From the NCBI RefSeq assembly GCF_013167215.1, contig NZ_JABJWY010000016.1:134-64133 (forward strand): a stretch of 64,000 bases of DNA. The letters are read 5' to 3'. The first letter of the stretch is position 1; the number at the start of each line of letters is the position of its first letter. The stretch comes from Sphingobacterium prati (lineage in GTDB: Bacteria > Bacteroidota > Bacteroidia > Sphingobacteriales > Sphingobacteriaceae). Of the stretch, positions 36,449 through 44,872 are shown piece by piece. The notes under the pieces were generated by a model. It saw nothing but the letters and a program-made list of their open reading frames with translations. It did no database searches and had not been told where the DNA came from. The translations under genes and the position numbers were made by a program.

Positions 36449-36590
36449 ATAAGCAAACTAACGAACATCGTCAAATAGCCGGACTAAAAATAGCACAAAT
36501 AGCGATGGATATCCGTGTATCATCTTAGTAAAGACAAACATGCTTGCGCGTTCATGAATGGCACTGGAAACGAATAAATAATAGTCACAT

Positions 36591-37904
36591 ATGAAACTAA
36601 AACATGTCATCTGCAGTCTGGTCTTGTTCATAGGTTTAGTCGCCTATGGTTATGGCCAACAACATTATCAACCAAGCCCTGAAAATTTAAAAAATAGGGA
36701 GTGGTTTGAACAATCTCGATTCGGGGTCTTTATCCATTGGGGAGTATATAGTGTGTTAGGGGATGGTGAATGGGTCATGAACAACCAGAATATCAGTTTG
36801 GAGGAATATGCATTGTTGCCTAAATTTTTTAATCCCATTGCTTTTAATGCAAACGAATGGGCAAAGCTATTTAAACAGGCTGGAGCAAAATACATCACCT
36901 TCACAACCAGGCATCACGATGGTTTCGCTATGTGGGATAGCCAAACTTCGGAATACAATATTGTAAAGAAATCGCCATTCAAACGTGATATTGTAAAAGA
37001 GTTGGTGACAGCCTGTCGTGCAGAAGGAATAAAAGTCATGTTTTATTATTCGCTATTGGATTGGAATCGGAACGACTACCTGCCTGCAGGTAAAACAGGC
37101 CGCGGCATTGCCGGACGTGATTCTACAAAAGGTGATTGGAATCATTATGTGCAATTTATGAAAAATCAGTTGACCGAGTTGCTTACGAGTTATGGCCAAA
37201 TTGATGGAATTTGGTTTGATGGTCATTGGGACAAACCCAAAGAAGACTGGCATTTTAAAGAGATCTACGAATTGATCCACAAGTTACAACCACACTGTTT
37301 GGTTGGTAACAATCACCATTTAGCACCATTTGAAGGGGAGGATTTTCAAATGTTTGAGCGTGATCTGCCCGGAGAGAACACTACTGGGTTTGGAACAAGC
37401 GCGCATGATGTTGGCAAATTGCCAAAGGAGGTTTGTGGTACTATCGCTGGATCTTGGGGTTTTGAACTGAAAGATCGGACGCGCAAATCGTTCAAAGAAG
37501 TATTGGCGTATTTGGTTAAGGCGGCAGGGCATGGTTCAAACCTTTTACTGAATGTAGGGCCGATGCCGAACGGCGAGATTCAGGACTATCAGCAGGATCG
37601 GCTAAAAGATCTCGGACAATGGTTGGCTATTTATGGCGAGACAATTTATGGTACCCAAGCAGGCGGAATACCGCCTACGGATGACTATGCGTTGACGCGA
37701 AAAGGAAATCAGGTATACCTGCATATTCTTAAGGCTGAAAAAAAGGAATTGTATATCGAAAAACTCCCTTATCGAGTTAAGAAAGTGAAAACATTTATCG
37801 GAAATAAGGAGGTTAAATTTAGTAGTAAAGACAATGGTTTACGACTGGATCTGCCCGCATCTACGGATGAGGCTGATCTAGTTTTGACACTAACAATAGA
37901 ATAA
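36591..37904 (+). CDS. GH29 alpha-L-fucosidase, secreted
   Basis: A 437-residue exported fucosidase. The signal peptide spans about 1-22 (ending GYGQ). The GH29 barrel follows with WFEQSRFGVFIHWGVYSVLG, TFTTRHHDGFAMWDS, and the nucleophile region DGIWFDGHWD with D210 the likely nucleophile. A small beta-sandwich at the end (about 345-437) is normal for the family. It releases L-fucose from glycans in the periplasm or outside, feeding FucP. It lies 142 bases after the dehydratase gene and 2 bases before the next dehydrogenase. Confidence 0.93.
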   Translation: MKLKHVICSLVLFIGLVAYGYGQQHYQPSPENLKNREWFEQSRFGVFIHWGVYSVLGDGEWVMNNQNISLEEYALLPKFFNPIAFNANEWAKLFKQAGAKYITFTTRHHDGFAMWDSQTSEYNIVKKSPFKRDIVKELVTACRAEGIKVMFYYSLLDWNRNDYLPAGKTGRGIAGRDSTKGDWNHYVQFMKNQLTELLTSYGQIDGIWFDGHWDKPKEDWHFKEIYELIHKLQPHCLVGNNHHLAPFEGEDFQMFERDLPGENTTGFGTSAHDVGKLPKEVCGTIAGSWGFELKDRTRKSFKEVLAYLVKAAGHGSNLLLNVGPMPNGEIQDYQQDRLKDLGQWLAIYGETIYGTQAGGIPPTDDYALTRKGNQVYLHILKAEKKELYIEKLPYRVKKVKTFIGNKEVKFSSKDNGLRLDLPASTDEADLVLTLTIE

Positions 37905-37906
37905 CA

Positions 37907-38671
37907 ATGGGAAAATTAGAACAAAAAGTTGCTGTTATTACAGGCGGAGGTAGTGGAATCGGTCGTGCTATCAGTGTGCAATTTGCTCAAGAAGGAGCGA
38001 AAGTCCATATATTGGATTTAAATGAGGAAGGTGGAAATGCTGTAGTAGAAGAAATTTTGGCGCTGGGCGGGCAGGCTGTATTCAATCGTTGCAATGTAAC
38101 CGATCAACAAGAGATTAGTGAAATAGCTCAAAATATCGGGAAAATTGATATTTTAGTGAATAACGCAGGCATTGCCCACGTTGGGAATTTAGAAAATTGT
38201 AAATCCGAAGATTTTGAACGTGTTTTTAATGTGAATGTAAAGGGTGCCTACAATGCGTTATATGCAATTGTGCCAATCATGAAAGCACAAGGCTCAGGTG
38301 CTATCCTGAATCTCGCTTCGATTGCTGCCTGGGTGGGGATTACGGATCGTTTTGCCTATTCGATGAGCAAAGGTGCGATCTATGCGATGTCTATGTCGGT
38401 AGCGCGTGATTACATGGCTTTTGGTATCCGTTGCAACAGTATTTCGCCAGCACGTGTACATACACCTTTTGTGGATGGCTTTATTGCGAAGAACTACCCT
38501 GGACAGGAGCAGGAAATGTTTGAAAAACTTTCTGCAAGCCAACCGATAGGCCGTATGGCACAACCGGAAGAAATTGCTAAATTGGCGCTTTTCCTCTGTA
38601 GTGACGATGCTGGTTTTATTACTGGTAACGATTATCCTATTGATGGTGGTTTTATTAAATTGAATAATTAA
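37907..38671 (+). CDS. SDR family dehydrogenase, probable 2-keto-3-deoxy-L-fuconate dehydrogenase
   Basis: A 254-residue classical short-chain dehydrogenase. The NAD-binding TGGGSGIGRAIS is at about 12-23, NNAG at about 86, and the catalytic Tyr/Lys pair in AYSMSKGA. An acidic residue at the end of strand 2 (ILDLNEE) favours NAD over NADP. In the oxidative fucose pathway this enzyme oxidises C4 of 2-keto-3-deoxy-L-fuconate to the 2,4-diketo acid, the substrate of the hydrolase encoded next. The assignment comes from family and position. Confidence 0.88.
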   Translation: MGKLEQKVAVITGGGSGIGRAISVQFAQEGAKVHILDLNEEGGNAVVEEILALGGQAVFNRCNVTDQQEISEIAQNIGKIDILVNNAGIAHVGNLENCKSEDFERVFNVNVKGAYNALYAIVPIMKAQGSGAILNLASIAAWVGITDRFAYSMSKGAIYAMSMSVARDYMAFGIRCNSISPARVHTPFVDGFIAKNYPGQEQEMFEKLSASQPIGRMAQPEEIAKLALFLCSDDAGFITGNDYPIDGGFIKLNN

Positions 38672-38717
38672 ATGTTAGATACGAGACCTCTATCTCATAT
38701 CTCAAATCTATAACAAT

Positions 38718-39575
38718 ATGAAATTAATACGTTTTGGAGCCTTCGGCAAAGAAAAAATCGGTGTTCAAATTGACGGTGTAAATTACGATGTAAGTGCATT
38801 TGGCGGTGATTACAATGAGCAATTTTTTGCGGAAGATGGGTTGGCACGGTTGGACGAATTTGTGAAGGCCAATAGCGGTAAGCTGGTTGAAGTCCCACAG
38901 GGCGAGCGTATCGGTGCACCTTTTGCGCGCCCATCTAAAATTGTCTGCATCGGATTGAATTATATGGATCATGCTAAGGAAACAAATGCACCGATTCCTG
39001 CTGAACCGATCATTTTTATGAAATCCACGACTTCTTTAGTAGGGCCATACGATAATGTGATGATTCCTAAGGACTCCGTAAAAACGGATTGGGAAGTTGA
39101 GTTCTGTATTGTCATTGGTAAAAAGGCTTCTTATGTAGAAGAGCATGAAGCTTTGGATTATGTTGCTGGTTATGTACTTCACAATGATGTGTCCGAGCGT
39201 GAGTATCAATTGGAACGCGGGGGAACCTGGGATAAAGGGAAAGGCTGTGATACTTTCGCACCGATGGGCCCATTTATGGCGACCAAAGAAGAGATCAAGG
39301 ATATTAACAATGTACGCATTTGGCTTAAAGTGAACGGAAAAACCTATCAGGATGGAAATACCAAAGATCTAATTTTTTCGATCGCACATGTGGTTTCGTA
39401 CGTTTCAAGATTTATGACCTTATTGCCAGGAGACGTCATTTCGACGGGAACGCCTGCGGGTGTAGGACTTGGATTCAATCCTCCTATTTACTTAAAAGCA
39501 GGTGATGTGATCGAATTGGGGGCAGAGGGGCTTGGCGAATCGCGGCAGACTGTGGTTGGTTATTCAAGAAGTTAA
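38718..39575 (+). CDS. FAH-family hydrolase, probable 2,4-diketo-3-deoxy-L-fuconate hydrolase
   Basis: A 285-residue fumarylacetoacetate-hydrolase family protein. The C-terminal fold carries the metal-binding segments DWEVEFCIVIGK (two Glu) and HNDVSEREYQLERGG, plus GDVISTGTPAGVG. The expected reaction is cleavage of 2,4-diketo-3-deoxy-L-fuconate to pyruvate and L-lactate, the last step of the pathway. The N-terminal 70 residues are the small extra domain seen in this subgroup. It is 46 bases after the dehydrogenase gene. Confidence 0.88.
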   Translation: MKLIRFGAFGKEKIGVQIDGVNYDVSAFGGDYNEQFFAEDGLARLDEFVKANSGKLVEVPQGERIGAPFARPSKIVCIGLNYMDHAKETNAPIPAEPIIFMKSTTSLVGPYDNVMIPKDSVKTDWEVEFCIVIGKKASYVEEHEALDYVAGYVLHNDVSEREYQLERGGTWDKGKGCDTFAPMGPFMATKEEIKDINNVRIWLKVNGKTYQDGNTKDLIFSIAHVVSYVSRFMTLLPGDVISTGTPAGVGLGFNPPIYLKAGDVIELGAEGLGESRQTVVGYSRS

Positions 39576-39601
39576 TTTTATCCACTATTTTAGGTTTTAT
39601 T

Positions 39602-40429
39602 ATGCGCATAGATACCCACCAGCATTTTTGGCAATTTGATCCGGTTAGAGACAGTTGGATTACCGACGAGATGCATGTCATTAAGCGAGATTTTACCCCG
39701 CTGGATATTCAGTTTGTCCTAGAACGGAATGGAATTGCAGGTACTGTCGCTGTTCAGGCCGATCAATCTGACGCGGAAACAAATTATTTGGTGCAACTGT
39801 CTAAAAGCTACTCCTTTATCAAAGGTGTTGTTGGCTGGATTGACTTGCAGGCCGAAGATATCGAACAACAGTTGACTCACTATAAAGAATTATCGGTAAT
39901 CAAAGGGTTCCGTCATGTGGTTGAAGCAGAACTGGATCCAGACTTTTTGATTCGACCGGCTGTATTGAATGGCTTGAAAGCATTGGCAGCCTTTGGTTAT
40001 ACCTACGATTTACTGATCCGTCCAAGGCACTATGAGGCCACATTGGAATGTGTAAGGCAAAATCCAAACCTTCAGTTTGTATTGGACCATATTGCCAAAC
40101 CTCCCATTAAATCAAAGGAATTTGATGAGTGGGCAACATTTATTGACAAACTTGCTAGCTTTTCAAATGTCGTATGTAAGGTATCGGGATTGGCCACAGA
40201 AGCGGATTGGTCTGGCTGGAAATTGGACGATTTCAAACAATATGTCGACCATATTTTTCTGCGTTTTGGAAAAGAAAGGATTATGTTTGGATCGGATTGG
40301 CCAGTATGTCTTTTGGCAGCTTCTTATGAGGAAAGTATCGCCATTGTAGCGGATAAATTGGGCGACTTTACCGAAAAGGAAAAAAAAGCTTTTTGGGCGG
40401 AGAATGCCATACGTGTATATAACCTATAA
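39602..40429 (+). CDS. Amidohydrolase (COG3618), probable L-fuconolactonase
   Basis: A 275-residue amidohydrolase-superfamily protein. IDTHQHFWQFDP at the N-terminus provides the metal-binding HxH, FVLDHIAKP the second His, and MFGSDWPVC the terminal Asp. The family includes L-fuconolactonase and related sugar lactonases. In this cluster it hydrolyses L-fucono-lactone to L-fuconate. It starts 26 bases after the FAH gene. A strong inverted repeat follows at 40435. Confidence 0.88.
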   Translation: MRIDTHQHFWQFDPVRDSWITDEMHVIKRDFTPLDIQFVLERNGIAGTVAVQADQSDAETNYLVQLSKSYSFIKGVVGWIDLQAEDIEQQLTHYKELSVIKGFRHVVEAELDPDFLIRPAVLNGLKALAAFGYTYDLLIRPRHYEATLECVRQNPNLQFVLDHIAKPPIKSKEFDEWATFIDKLASFSNVVCKVSGLATEADWSGWKLDDFKQYVDHIFLRFGKERIMFGSDWPVCLLAASYEESIAIVADKLGDFTEKEKKAFWAENAIRVYNL

Positions 40430-40434
40430 TTGAA

Positions 40435-40476
40435 AGCTTCAATATGCATGAAAGGGAAAGTGTGCATATTGAAGCT
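40435..40476. promoter_or_regulatory. 14-bp perfect inverted repeat after the lactonase gene
   Basis: AGCTTCAATATGCA and its exact complement are separated by 14 bases. It starts five bases after the fuconolactonase stop codon. No T tract follows, so it is not a standard terminator; it may stabilise mRNA or bind a protein. Confidence 0.5.
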
Positions 40477-40557
40477 ATTAATAGCAGTTAAAAATTGAGC
40501 CCAACCAGCTATATGCTGCCCAAATAGGCTTTAAATAATAACCAGTGAAACGAGTTT

Positions 40558-40584
40558 ATTGATGCGGACAAATTACGCATCAAT
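40558..40584. promoter_or_regulatory. 9-bp inverted repeat upstream of the L-fucose dehydrogenase gene
   Basis: ATTGATGCG and CGCATCAAT with a 9-base spacer, 26 bases before the start codon of the next gene. It could be an operator or a leader hairpin. Confidence 0.4.
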
Positions 40585-40610
40585 GAAACACACAATTCAA
40601 TAAAAGTAAT

Positions 40611-41402
40611 ATGGATCTTCATTTAAAAGATAAAGTTGTTATCGTTACAGGCGGGGCCAAAGGAATAGGGCGTGCTGTCGTGCATGCTTTGGCCAAAGAA
40701 CAGGCTATTCCTGTTATTGTTGGACGTAAACAGGCCGATAATGAAAAAGTCAGGGAAGAGATAAAACAGTTTGGGATTGATGCCTTGTGTATTGAGGCTG
40801 AACTGTCCAAACCTGAAGATTGTAAAAAAGCGGTGCTTAAAACGCTGGAGGTATATGGTCGTATAAATGGTTTGGTGAACAATGCTGGACAGAATGATGG
40901 GGTAGGCCTAGCTTCGGGTGATTACGAAAAATTTGTAGCCTCATTACATAAAAACCTCATCCATTATTACCTGATGGCGCATCATGCGTTGGACGCGCTA
41001 AAAGCATCCAAAGGCAGTATTGTCAATATCTCTTCCAAAACGGGTGAAACAGGACAGGGGAATACATCTGCTTATGCTGCTTCAAATGGTGGACGTAATG
41101 CATTAACACGTGAATGGGCTGTAGAGCTATTGCCATATTCCATCCGTGTAAATGCGATTATTGTTGCTGAATGCGCAACGCCACAATACGACACCTGGAT
41201 CCAAACGCTTTCTAATCCGGAAGAAACATTGAAAAAAATTACGGATCGTATTCCTTTAGAACACCGGATGACGACAGCGGAAGAAATAGCAGATACCACC
41301 GTGTTTTTGCTGTCAGACAAATCAAGCCATACTACAGGACAATTGATCCACGTTGATGGCGGTTATGTACATTTGGACCGTTCCATTATTGCGGAACAAT
41401 AA
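40611..41402 (+). CDS. SDR family protein, probable L-fucose dehydrogenase with atypical active site
   Basis: A 263-residue short-chain dehydrogenase. TGGAKGIGRAVV binds the nucleotide, NNAG is present, and the Ser is in NISSKTGETG. The Tyr is Y155 in YAASNGGRN, but the usual catalytic Lys four residues later is Asn (N159). The LTREWAVELLPYSIRVN segment matches known L-fucose dehydrogenases. It is the last gene of the cluster, after a 181-base gap with two inverted repeats, and supplies the first step (L-fucose to the lactone) that the other genes lack. The family call is firm; activity is less certain because of N159. Confidence 0.82.
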   Translation: MDLHLKDKVVIVTGGAKGIGRAVVHALAKEQAIPVIVGRKQADNEKVREEIKQFGIDALCIEAELSKPEDCKKAVLKTLEVYGRINGLVNNAGQNDGVGLASGDYEKFVASLHKNLIHYYLMAHHALDALKASKGSIVNISSKTGETGQGNTSAYAASNGGRNALTREWAVELLPYSIRVNAIIVAECATPQYDTWIQTLSNPEETLKKITDRIPLEHRMTTAEEIADTTVFLLSDKSSHTTGQLIHVDGGYVHLDRSIIAEQ

Positions 41403-41479
41403 CAAATAAAAGTCTGATGTATTTGCCATCAGCAATTTATAGATCCGCGAACTGCAAAAAACATAGGGCCCTGTCTGTC

Positions 41480-41510
41480 AAGCCGAAAGAATTACTCTTT
41501 CGGCTTTTTT
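41480..41510 (+). terminator. Terminator at the end of the fucose cluster
   Basis: AGCCGAAAGA/TCTTTCGGCT with a 5-base loop is followed by CTTTTTT, about 78 bases after the dehydrogenase stop codon. Confidence 0.85.
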
Positions 41511-41628
41511 CATAACATAAAAAAAGCCGATTGCTGATACTAAGAAAATAAACGAATAGTATGTTTTGATGTTAACATGTTGATAATTTTATCGTTAACA
41601 AAAAAGATACAATTTTTTATTTACTTAT

Positions 41629-41640
41629 TTAATCGATTAA
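41629..41640. promoter_or_regulatory. 12-bp palindrome with central CG, LacI-type operator candidate
   Basis: TTAATCGATTAA is a perfect palindrome with a central CG step, the layout of LacI-family operators. It ends three bases before the TATACTTG promoter-like element of the GH172 gene. No lacI gene is adjacent. Confidence 0.5.
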
Positions 41641-41643
41641 GTC

Positions 41644-41651
41644 TATACTTG
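41644..41651 (+). promoter_or_regulatory. Promoter-like -7 element of the GH172 gene
   Basis: TATACTTG differs from TAnnTTTG at one position. It lies directly downstream of the palindrome and about 245 bases before the start codon. Confidence 0.4.
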
Positions 41652-41895
41652 TATAGCTGATAATAAACTTAAGACAAGCTGAGGGAGCCCTTCCTGCATA
41701 ACTGATTGTAGGAAATAAGTTCCAGATAACAATAACGTGGATGATCAACCGCTCATGTTTAATATTTCAATTTCAGGGACTAATTGGATGCGATTTTTTA
41801 ATAGAAAACTCCCATTGAATTGATAAAGAAAAGCGAATAGGGAATTCATTTAAACCGTTGGAAATATACACTCTAAAAATAATTAATTACAGCAT

Positions 41896-43044
41896 ATGAA
41901 AAGATTTATGTTTCTATGGTGTGTAGTCATGTTTGGTTATACATCTTTTGCTCAAAATTCAAGCGGATTAAGTAATCTATCCAAACTGTCTGATGCTAAA
42001 ACAAGGTCAATCAGCCCTGAAAATTTTAGCGGTAGAAAAGGTAAAGGGGGGATGGCTGTCCCAAATGAAAAGGAGGGCGCGCGTAACCAGGCAAATGCAT
42101 CTAGGGCTGCCCGTGAATTGGGGGTAGGCTGGAAAGTTAACCCTTATGTTCATATCGGTGCTGGTGAAACATTTACGCTGGCCGAAATAGACGGGTCGGG
42201 AATCATTCAGCATATTTGGATGACACCTACTGGCAACTGGAGTCAATCCATTATCAGATTTTATTGGGATGGGGAAACAGAACCTTCTGTCGAAGCTCCC
42301 GTCGGAGCTTTTTTTGGAATGGGCTGGAATAAATATGCGCCCTTAAATTCACTTGCGATGACAGTTAATCCAGGTAGCGCATTTAATTCCTATTGGCAGA
42401 TGCCCTTTCGCAAAAAATGCAAAATAACCATGGAAAATGTGAGCATTCATCCCATGGTACTCTATTATCAAATCAACTATGCAGAGACCGAAGTCGGTAA
42501 TGATGAAGCCTACTTCCATGCACAGTATCGCAGGTCTCATCCCACCGAAGGTTCCTTACATACTATTCTGGATGGTGTCAAGGGTAAGGGACATTATGTA
42601 GGAACCTATTTAGCTGTTGGTGTTAACAACACCGGCTGGTGGGGTGAGGGTGAGGTTAAATTCTTCCTGGATGGTGATAAAGAATTTGCGACTATTGTGA
42701 CAACAGGCCTGGAAGATTATTTCTGCGGATCCTACAATTTTGAAAATAAAGAAACACGGCGTTATCAGGAATTTACTACCCCTTATGCTGGGCTACATCA
42801 GGTGATTCGGCCGGATGGCATATACGATTCACAGCAGCGATTTGGAATGTATCGATGGCATATTCTAGACCCTGTACGTTTTGATAGCGACCTAAAGGTG
42901 ACCGTTCAAGATCTGGGTTGGCGCTCTGAAGACCGATATTTACCACAGAAATCTGATATTATTTCCGTAGCCTACTGGTACCAGACAGAACCCCATGGGA
43001 AGTTTAAAGCACTTCCAGGAAAGAATGGGATAGAAATCAACTAA
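41896..43044 (+). CDS. DUF2961 / GH172 family secreted glycoside hydrolase
   Basis: A 382-residue exported protein, signal peptide about 1-20 (ending TSFAQ). The DUF2961 fold shows ITMENVSIHPMVLYYQINYAE and VTTGLEDYFCGSYNF, with conserved acidic residues that form the active site in GH172. Known GH172 enzymes act on alpha-D-fructofuranosides or D-arabinofuranosides and form hexamers. It is downstream of the fucose genes but has its own leader and operator-like palindrome, so it need not be a fucose enzyme. Substrate unknown. Confidence 0.85.
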   Translation: MKRFMFLWCVVMFGYTSFAQNSSGLSNLSKLSDAKTRSISPENFSGRKGKGGMAVPNEKEGARNQANASRAARELGVGWKVNPYVHIGAGETFTLAEIDGSGIIQHIWMTPTGNWSQSIIRFYWDGETEPSVEAPVGAFFGMGWNKYAPLNSLAMTVNPGSAFNSYWQMPFRKKCKITMENVSIHPMVLYYQINYAETEVGNDEAYFHAQYRRSHPTEGSLHTILDGVKGKGHYVGTYLAVGVNNTGWWGEGEVKFFLDGDKEFATIVTTGLEDYFCGSYNFENKETRRYQEFTTPYAGLHQVIRPDGIYDSQQRFGMYRWHILDPVRFDSDLKVTVQDLGWRSEDRYLPQKSDIISVAYWYQTEPHGKFKALPGKNGIEIN

Positions 43045-43087
43045 GTTGTCCATGAAAAAGAATTTTGGGGTACAAAGCTGGATAAAC

Positions 43088-43121
43088 AAAAAAAGCTTGT
43101 TCAATTGAACAAGCTTTTTTT
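43088..43121. terminator. Bidirectional terminator between the GH172 gene and tRNA-Phe
   Basis: A 17-bp perfect palindrome, AAAAAAAGCTTGTTCAA and its complement with no spacer. It carries T runs on both strands and follows the 3' end of the first tRNA-Phe on the minus strand. Confidence 0.85.
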
Positions 43122-43122
43122 G

Positions 43123-43195
43123 TGGTGCCACCTGGGTTCGAACCAGGGACACAAGGATTTTCAGTCCTTTGCTCTACCAGCTGAGCTATGGCACC
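43123..43195 (-). tRNA. tRNA-Phe (GAA), copy 1
   Basis: The minus strand folds into a 73-base cloverleaf with acceptor stem GGTGCCA/TGGCACC, discriminator A, anticodon loop CTGAAAA (anticodon GAA) and T loop TTCGAAC. The CCA is not encoded. It is identical to the second copy at 43238. Confidence 0.95.
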
Positions 43196-43237
43196 AGTTG
43201 ACCTTTTATTTAAATCTGTGATCATCAGATTGAAGCG

Positions 43238-43310
43238 TGGTGCCACCTGGGTTCGAACCAGGGACACAAGGATTTTCAGTCCTTTGCTCTACCAGCTGAG
43301 CTATGGCACC
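43238..43310 (-). tRNA. tRNA-Phe (GAA), copy 2
   Basis: An identical 73-base tRNA-Phe gene lies 43 bases upstream of copy 1 on the same strand. Both are probably made from one transcript that ends at the palindrome at 43088. Confidence 0.95.
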
Positions 43311-43472
43311 GCTTTTTGCTATGGGTTTGTTCCCCTATTGCGATGCAAATATAGTGTGATAATTTGAATTCTAAAATTTTTATGTGGATTATTTTTGCTC
43401 TTTTTTCGAAAGTGTTGATTTTGATCGAGATAAAATTACAAGAAACTAACATAGAGAAAAAGGAATAAGCTG

Positions 43473-43480
43473 TATCTTTG
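43473..43480 (+). promoter_or_regulatory. Bacteroidota -7 promoter element for mnmA
   Basis: TATCTTTG is an exact match to TAnnTTTG and lies 18 bases before the mnmA ATG, leaving a leader of only about 10 bases. Confidence 0.7.
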
Positions 43481-43497
43481 CATTTCAATAAATAGCG

Positions 43498-44589
43498 ATG
43501 AGTAAAAGAGGAAGAGTTTTAGTTGCAATGAGTGGAGGGGTCGATAGCTCCGTTGCTTCTGTCATGCTCCACGAACAAGGATATGAGGTCATAGGTATCA
43601 CGATGAAAACTTGGGATTATGCATCCGCAGGTGGTTCGTCGAAGGAGACTGGCTGTTGTAGTCTCGACAGTATCAATGACGCTCGTACATTAGCTGTAAA
43701 CTATGGTTTCCCTCATTATATATTGGATATACGCGATGAGTTTGGGGACTTTGTAATTGATAATTTTGTAGAGGAATATATTGCTGGGCGTACACCCAAT
43801 CCATGTGTTCTTTGTAATACCCACATCAAATGGGAAGCTTTGATGAAGCGTGCCGATAAACTGGATTGTGAATTTATCGCTACAGGACACTATGCTAATA
43901 TTCGTATGCACGATAATGGCCGTTATGTCATATCGAAGGGTAAGGATGAAAATAAGGATCAATCCTACGTTCTATGGGGAGTATCGCAGGAAAATCTTGC
44001 GCGGACGCAGTTCCCATTAGGATCCTTTACGAAAAAGGAAATCCGTCAGATGGCGTTGGATATGGGACAGAAAGAGCTTGCCAATAAATCGGAAAGCTAC
44101 GAAATCTGCTTTGTGCCAGATAACGACTACCGTGCGTTCCTAAGACATAAGGTACCAACATTAGATCAGCAAATCGGCCCTGGCAATTTTATTCTTTCAG
44201 ATGGAACAGTTGTGGGTAAACATATTGGTTATCCTTATTTCACCATCGGCCAACGTAAAGGCTTAGGCATAGCCTTGGGCAAGCCGATGTTTGTGATCGA
44301 AATTCTTCCTGAAAGTAATACAGTGGTATTGGGTGAGGAGCATGAACTTGAAAAGTCACACGCGTACGTTCGTAATGTAAACTTTGTCAAATATGCTGGA
44401 CTCGATCAACCGATGGAAGCTATTTCCAAAGTACGTTATAAAGACTCAGGCGCCTTGTCGACCATCTCCCAGGAAGGCGATAAAGTGCGTATTGACTTCG
44501 TTCATAATGTAAAAGGTATTGCACCCGGACAATCGGCTGTATTCTACGAAGGAAATGATCTCTTAGGAGGTGGCTTCTTGATGAAATAA
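43498..44589 (+). CDS. mnmA: tRNA-specific 2-thiouridylase MnmA
   Basis: A 363-residue enzyme that thiolates U34 of tRNA-Lys, -Glu and -Gln in the cytoplasm. The PP-loop SGGVDSS near residue 14 binds ATP. The catalytic cysteines are C106 in PCVLCNTHIKW and C204 in YEICFVPD. The PDZ-free MnmA length is usual, about 360. The start is fixed by the -7 element just upstream. A terminator follows at 44617. It is a housekeeping gene and stands in its own unit. Confidence 0.96.
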   Translation: MSKRGRVLVAMSGGVDSSVASVMLHEQGYEVIGITMKTWDYASAGGSSKETGCCSLDSINDARTLAVNYGFPHYILDIRDEFGDFVIDNFVEEYIAGRTPNPCVLCNTHIKWEALMKRADKLDCEFIATGHYANIRMHDNGRYVISKGKDENKDQSYVLWGVSQENLARTQFPLGSFTKKEIRQMALDMGQKELANKSESYEICFVPDNDYRAFLRHKVPTLDQQIGPGNFILSDGTVVGKHIGYPYFTIGQRKGLGIALGKPMFVIEILPESNTVVLGEEHELEKSHAYVRNVNFVKYAGLDQPMEAISKVRYKDSGALSTISQEGDKVRIDFVHNVKGIAPGQSAVFYEGNDLLGGGFLMK

Positions 44590-44616
44590 TAAAGCTGATC
44601 TGAAATTAAGAATTCT

Positions 44617-44653
44617 AATCCCTATACTGTAGCTACAATATAGGGATTTTTTG
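44617..44653 (+). terminator. Terminator after mnmA
   Basis: AATCCCTATA/TATAGGGATT with a 12-base loop (44617-44626 and 44639-44648) is followed by TTTTTTG. Confidence 0.85.
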
Positions 44654-44872
44654 TCATTAAGAATTTCTGAGATTGTGAGTGGCGATGATGCCTGCCGGAT
44701 TTAGATCGATCGAATTGAGAAGAAAGGCTTATCTATCTGTTTTGTCGAGATAGATAGGCAAATAGCAATTTTGTTCGGTATTTAATAAAATGTGGTCTCT
44801 TTTTTTTATTTGTAATAATAGAATAAACCAAGTGCGCTTCCAATCGTCTATCTAAGTAAAGCCTCTGTTTAT

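Larger units (their letters stand above)
41511..41895. other. Intergenic region before the GH172 gene with a probable LacI-type operator
   Basis: About 385 bases without a gene. The palindrome at 41629-41640 and a promoter-like TATACTTG at 41644 suggest transcription from about 41658, giving a leader of about 240 bases. I find no known riboswitch in the leader. The rest is AT-rich without a supported ORF. Confidence 0.5.

Noticed and set aside
32172..41402. L-rhamnose instead of L-fucose as the substrate of the cluster
   Set aside because: Only the mutarotase family name suggests rhamnose. The FucP-type permease and GH29 fucosidase point to fucose, and no rhamnosidase or rhamnose enzymes are present.
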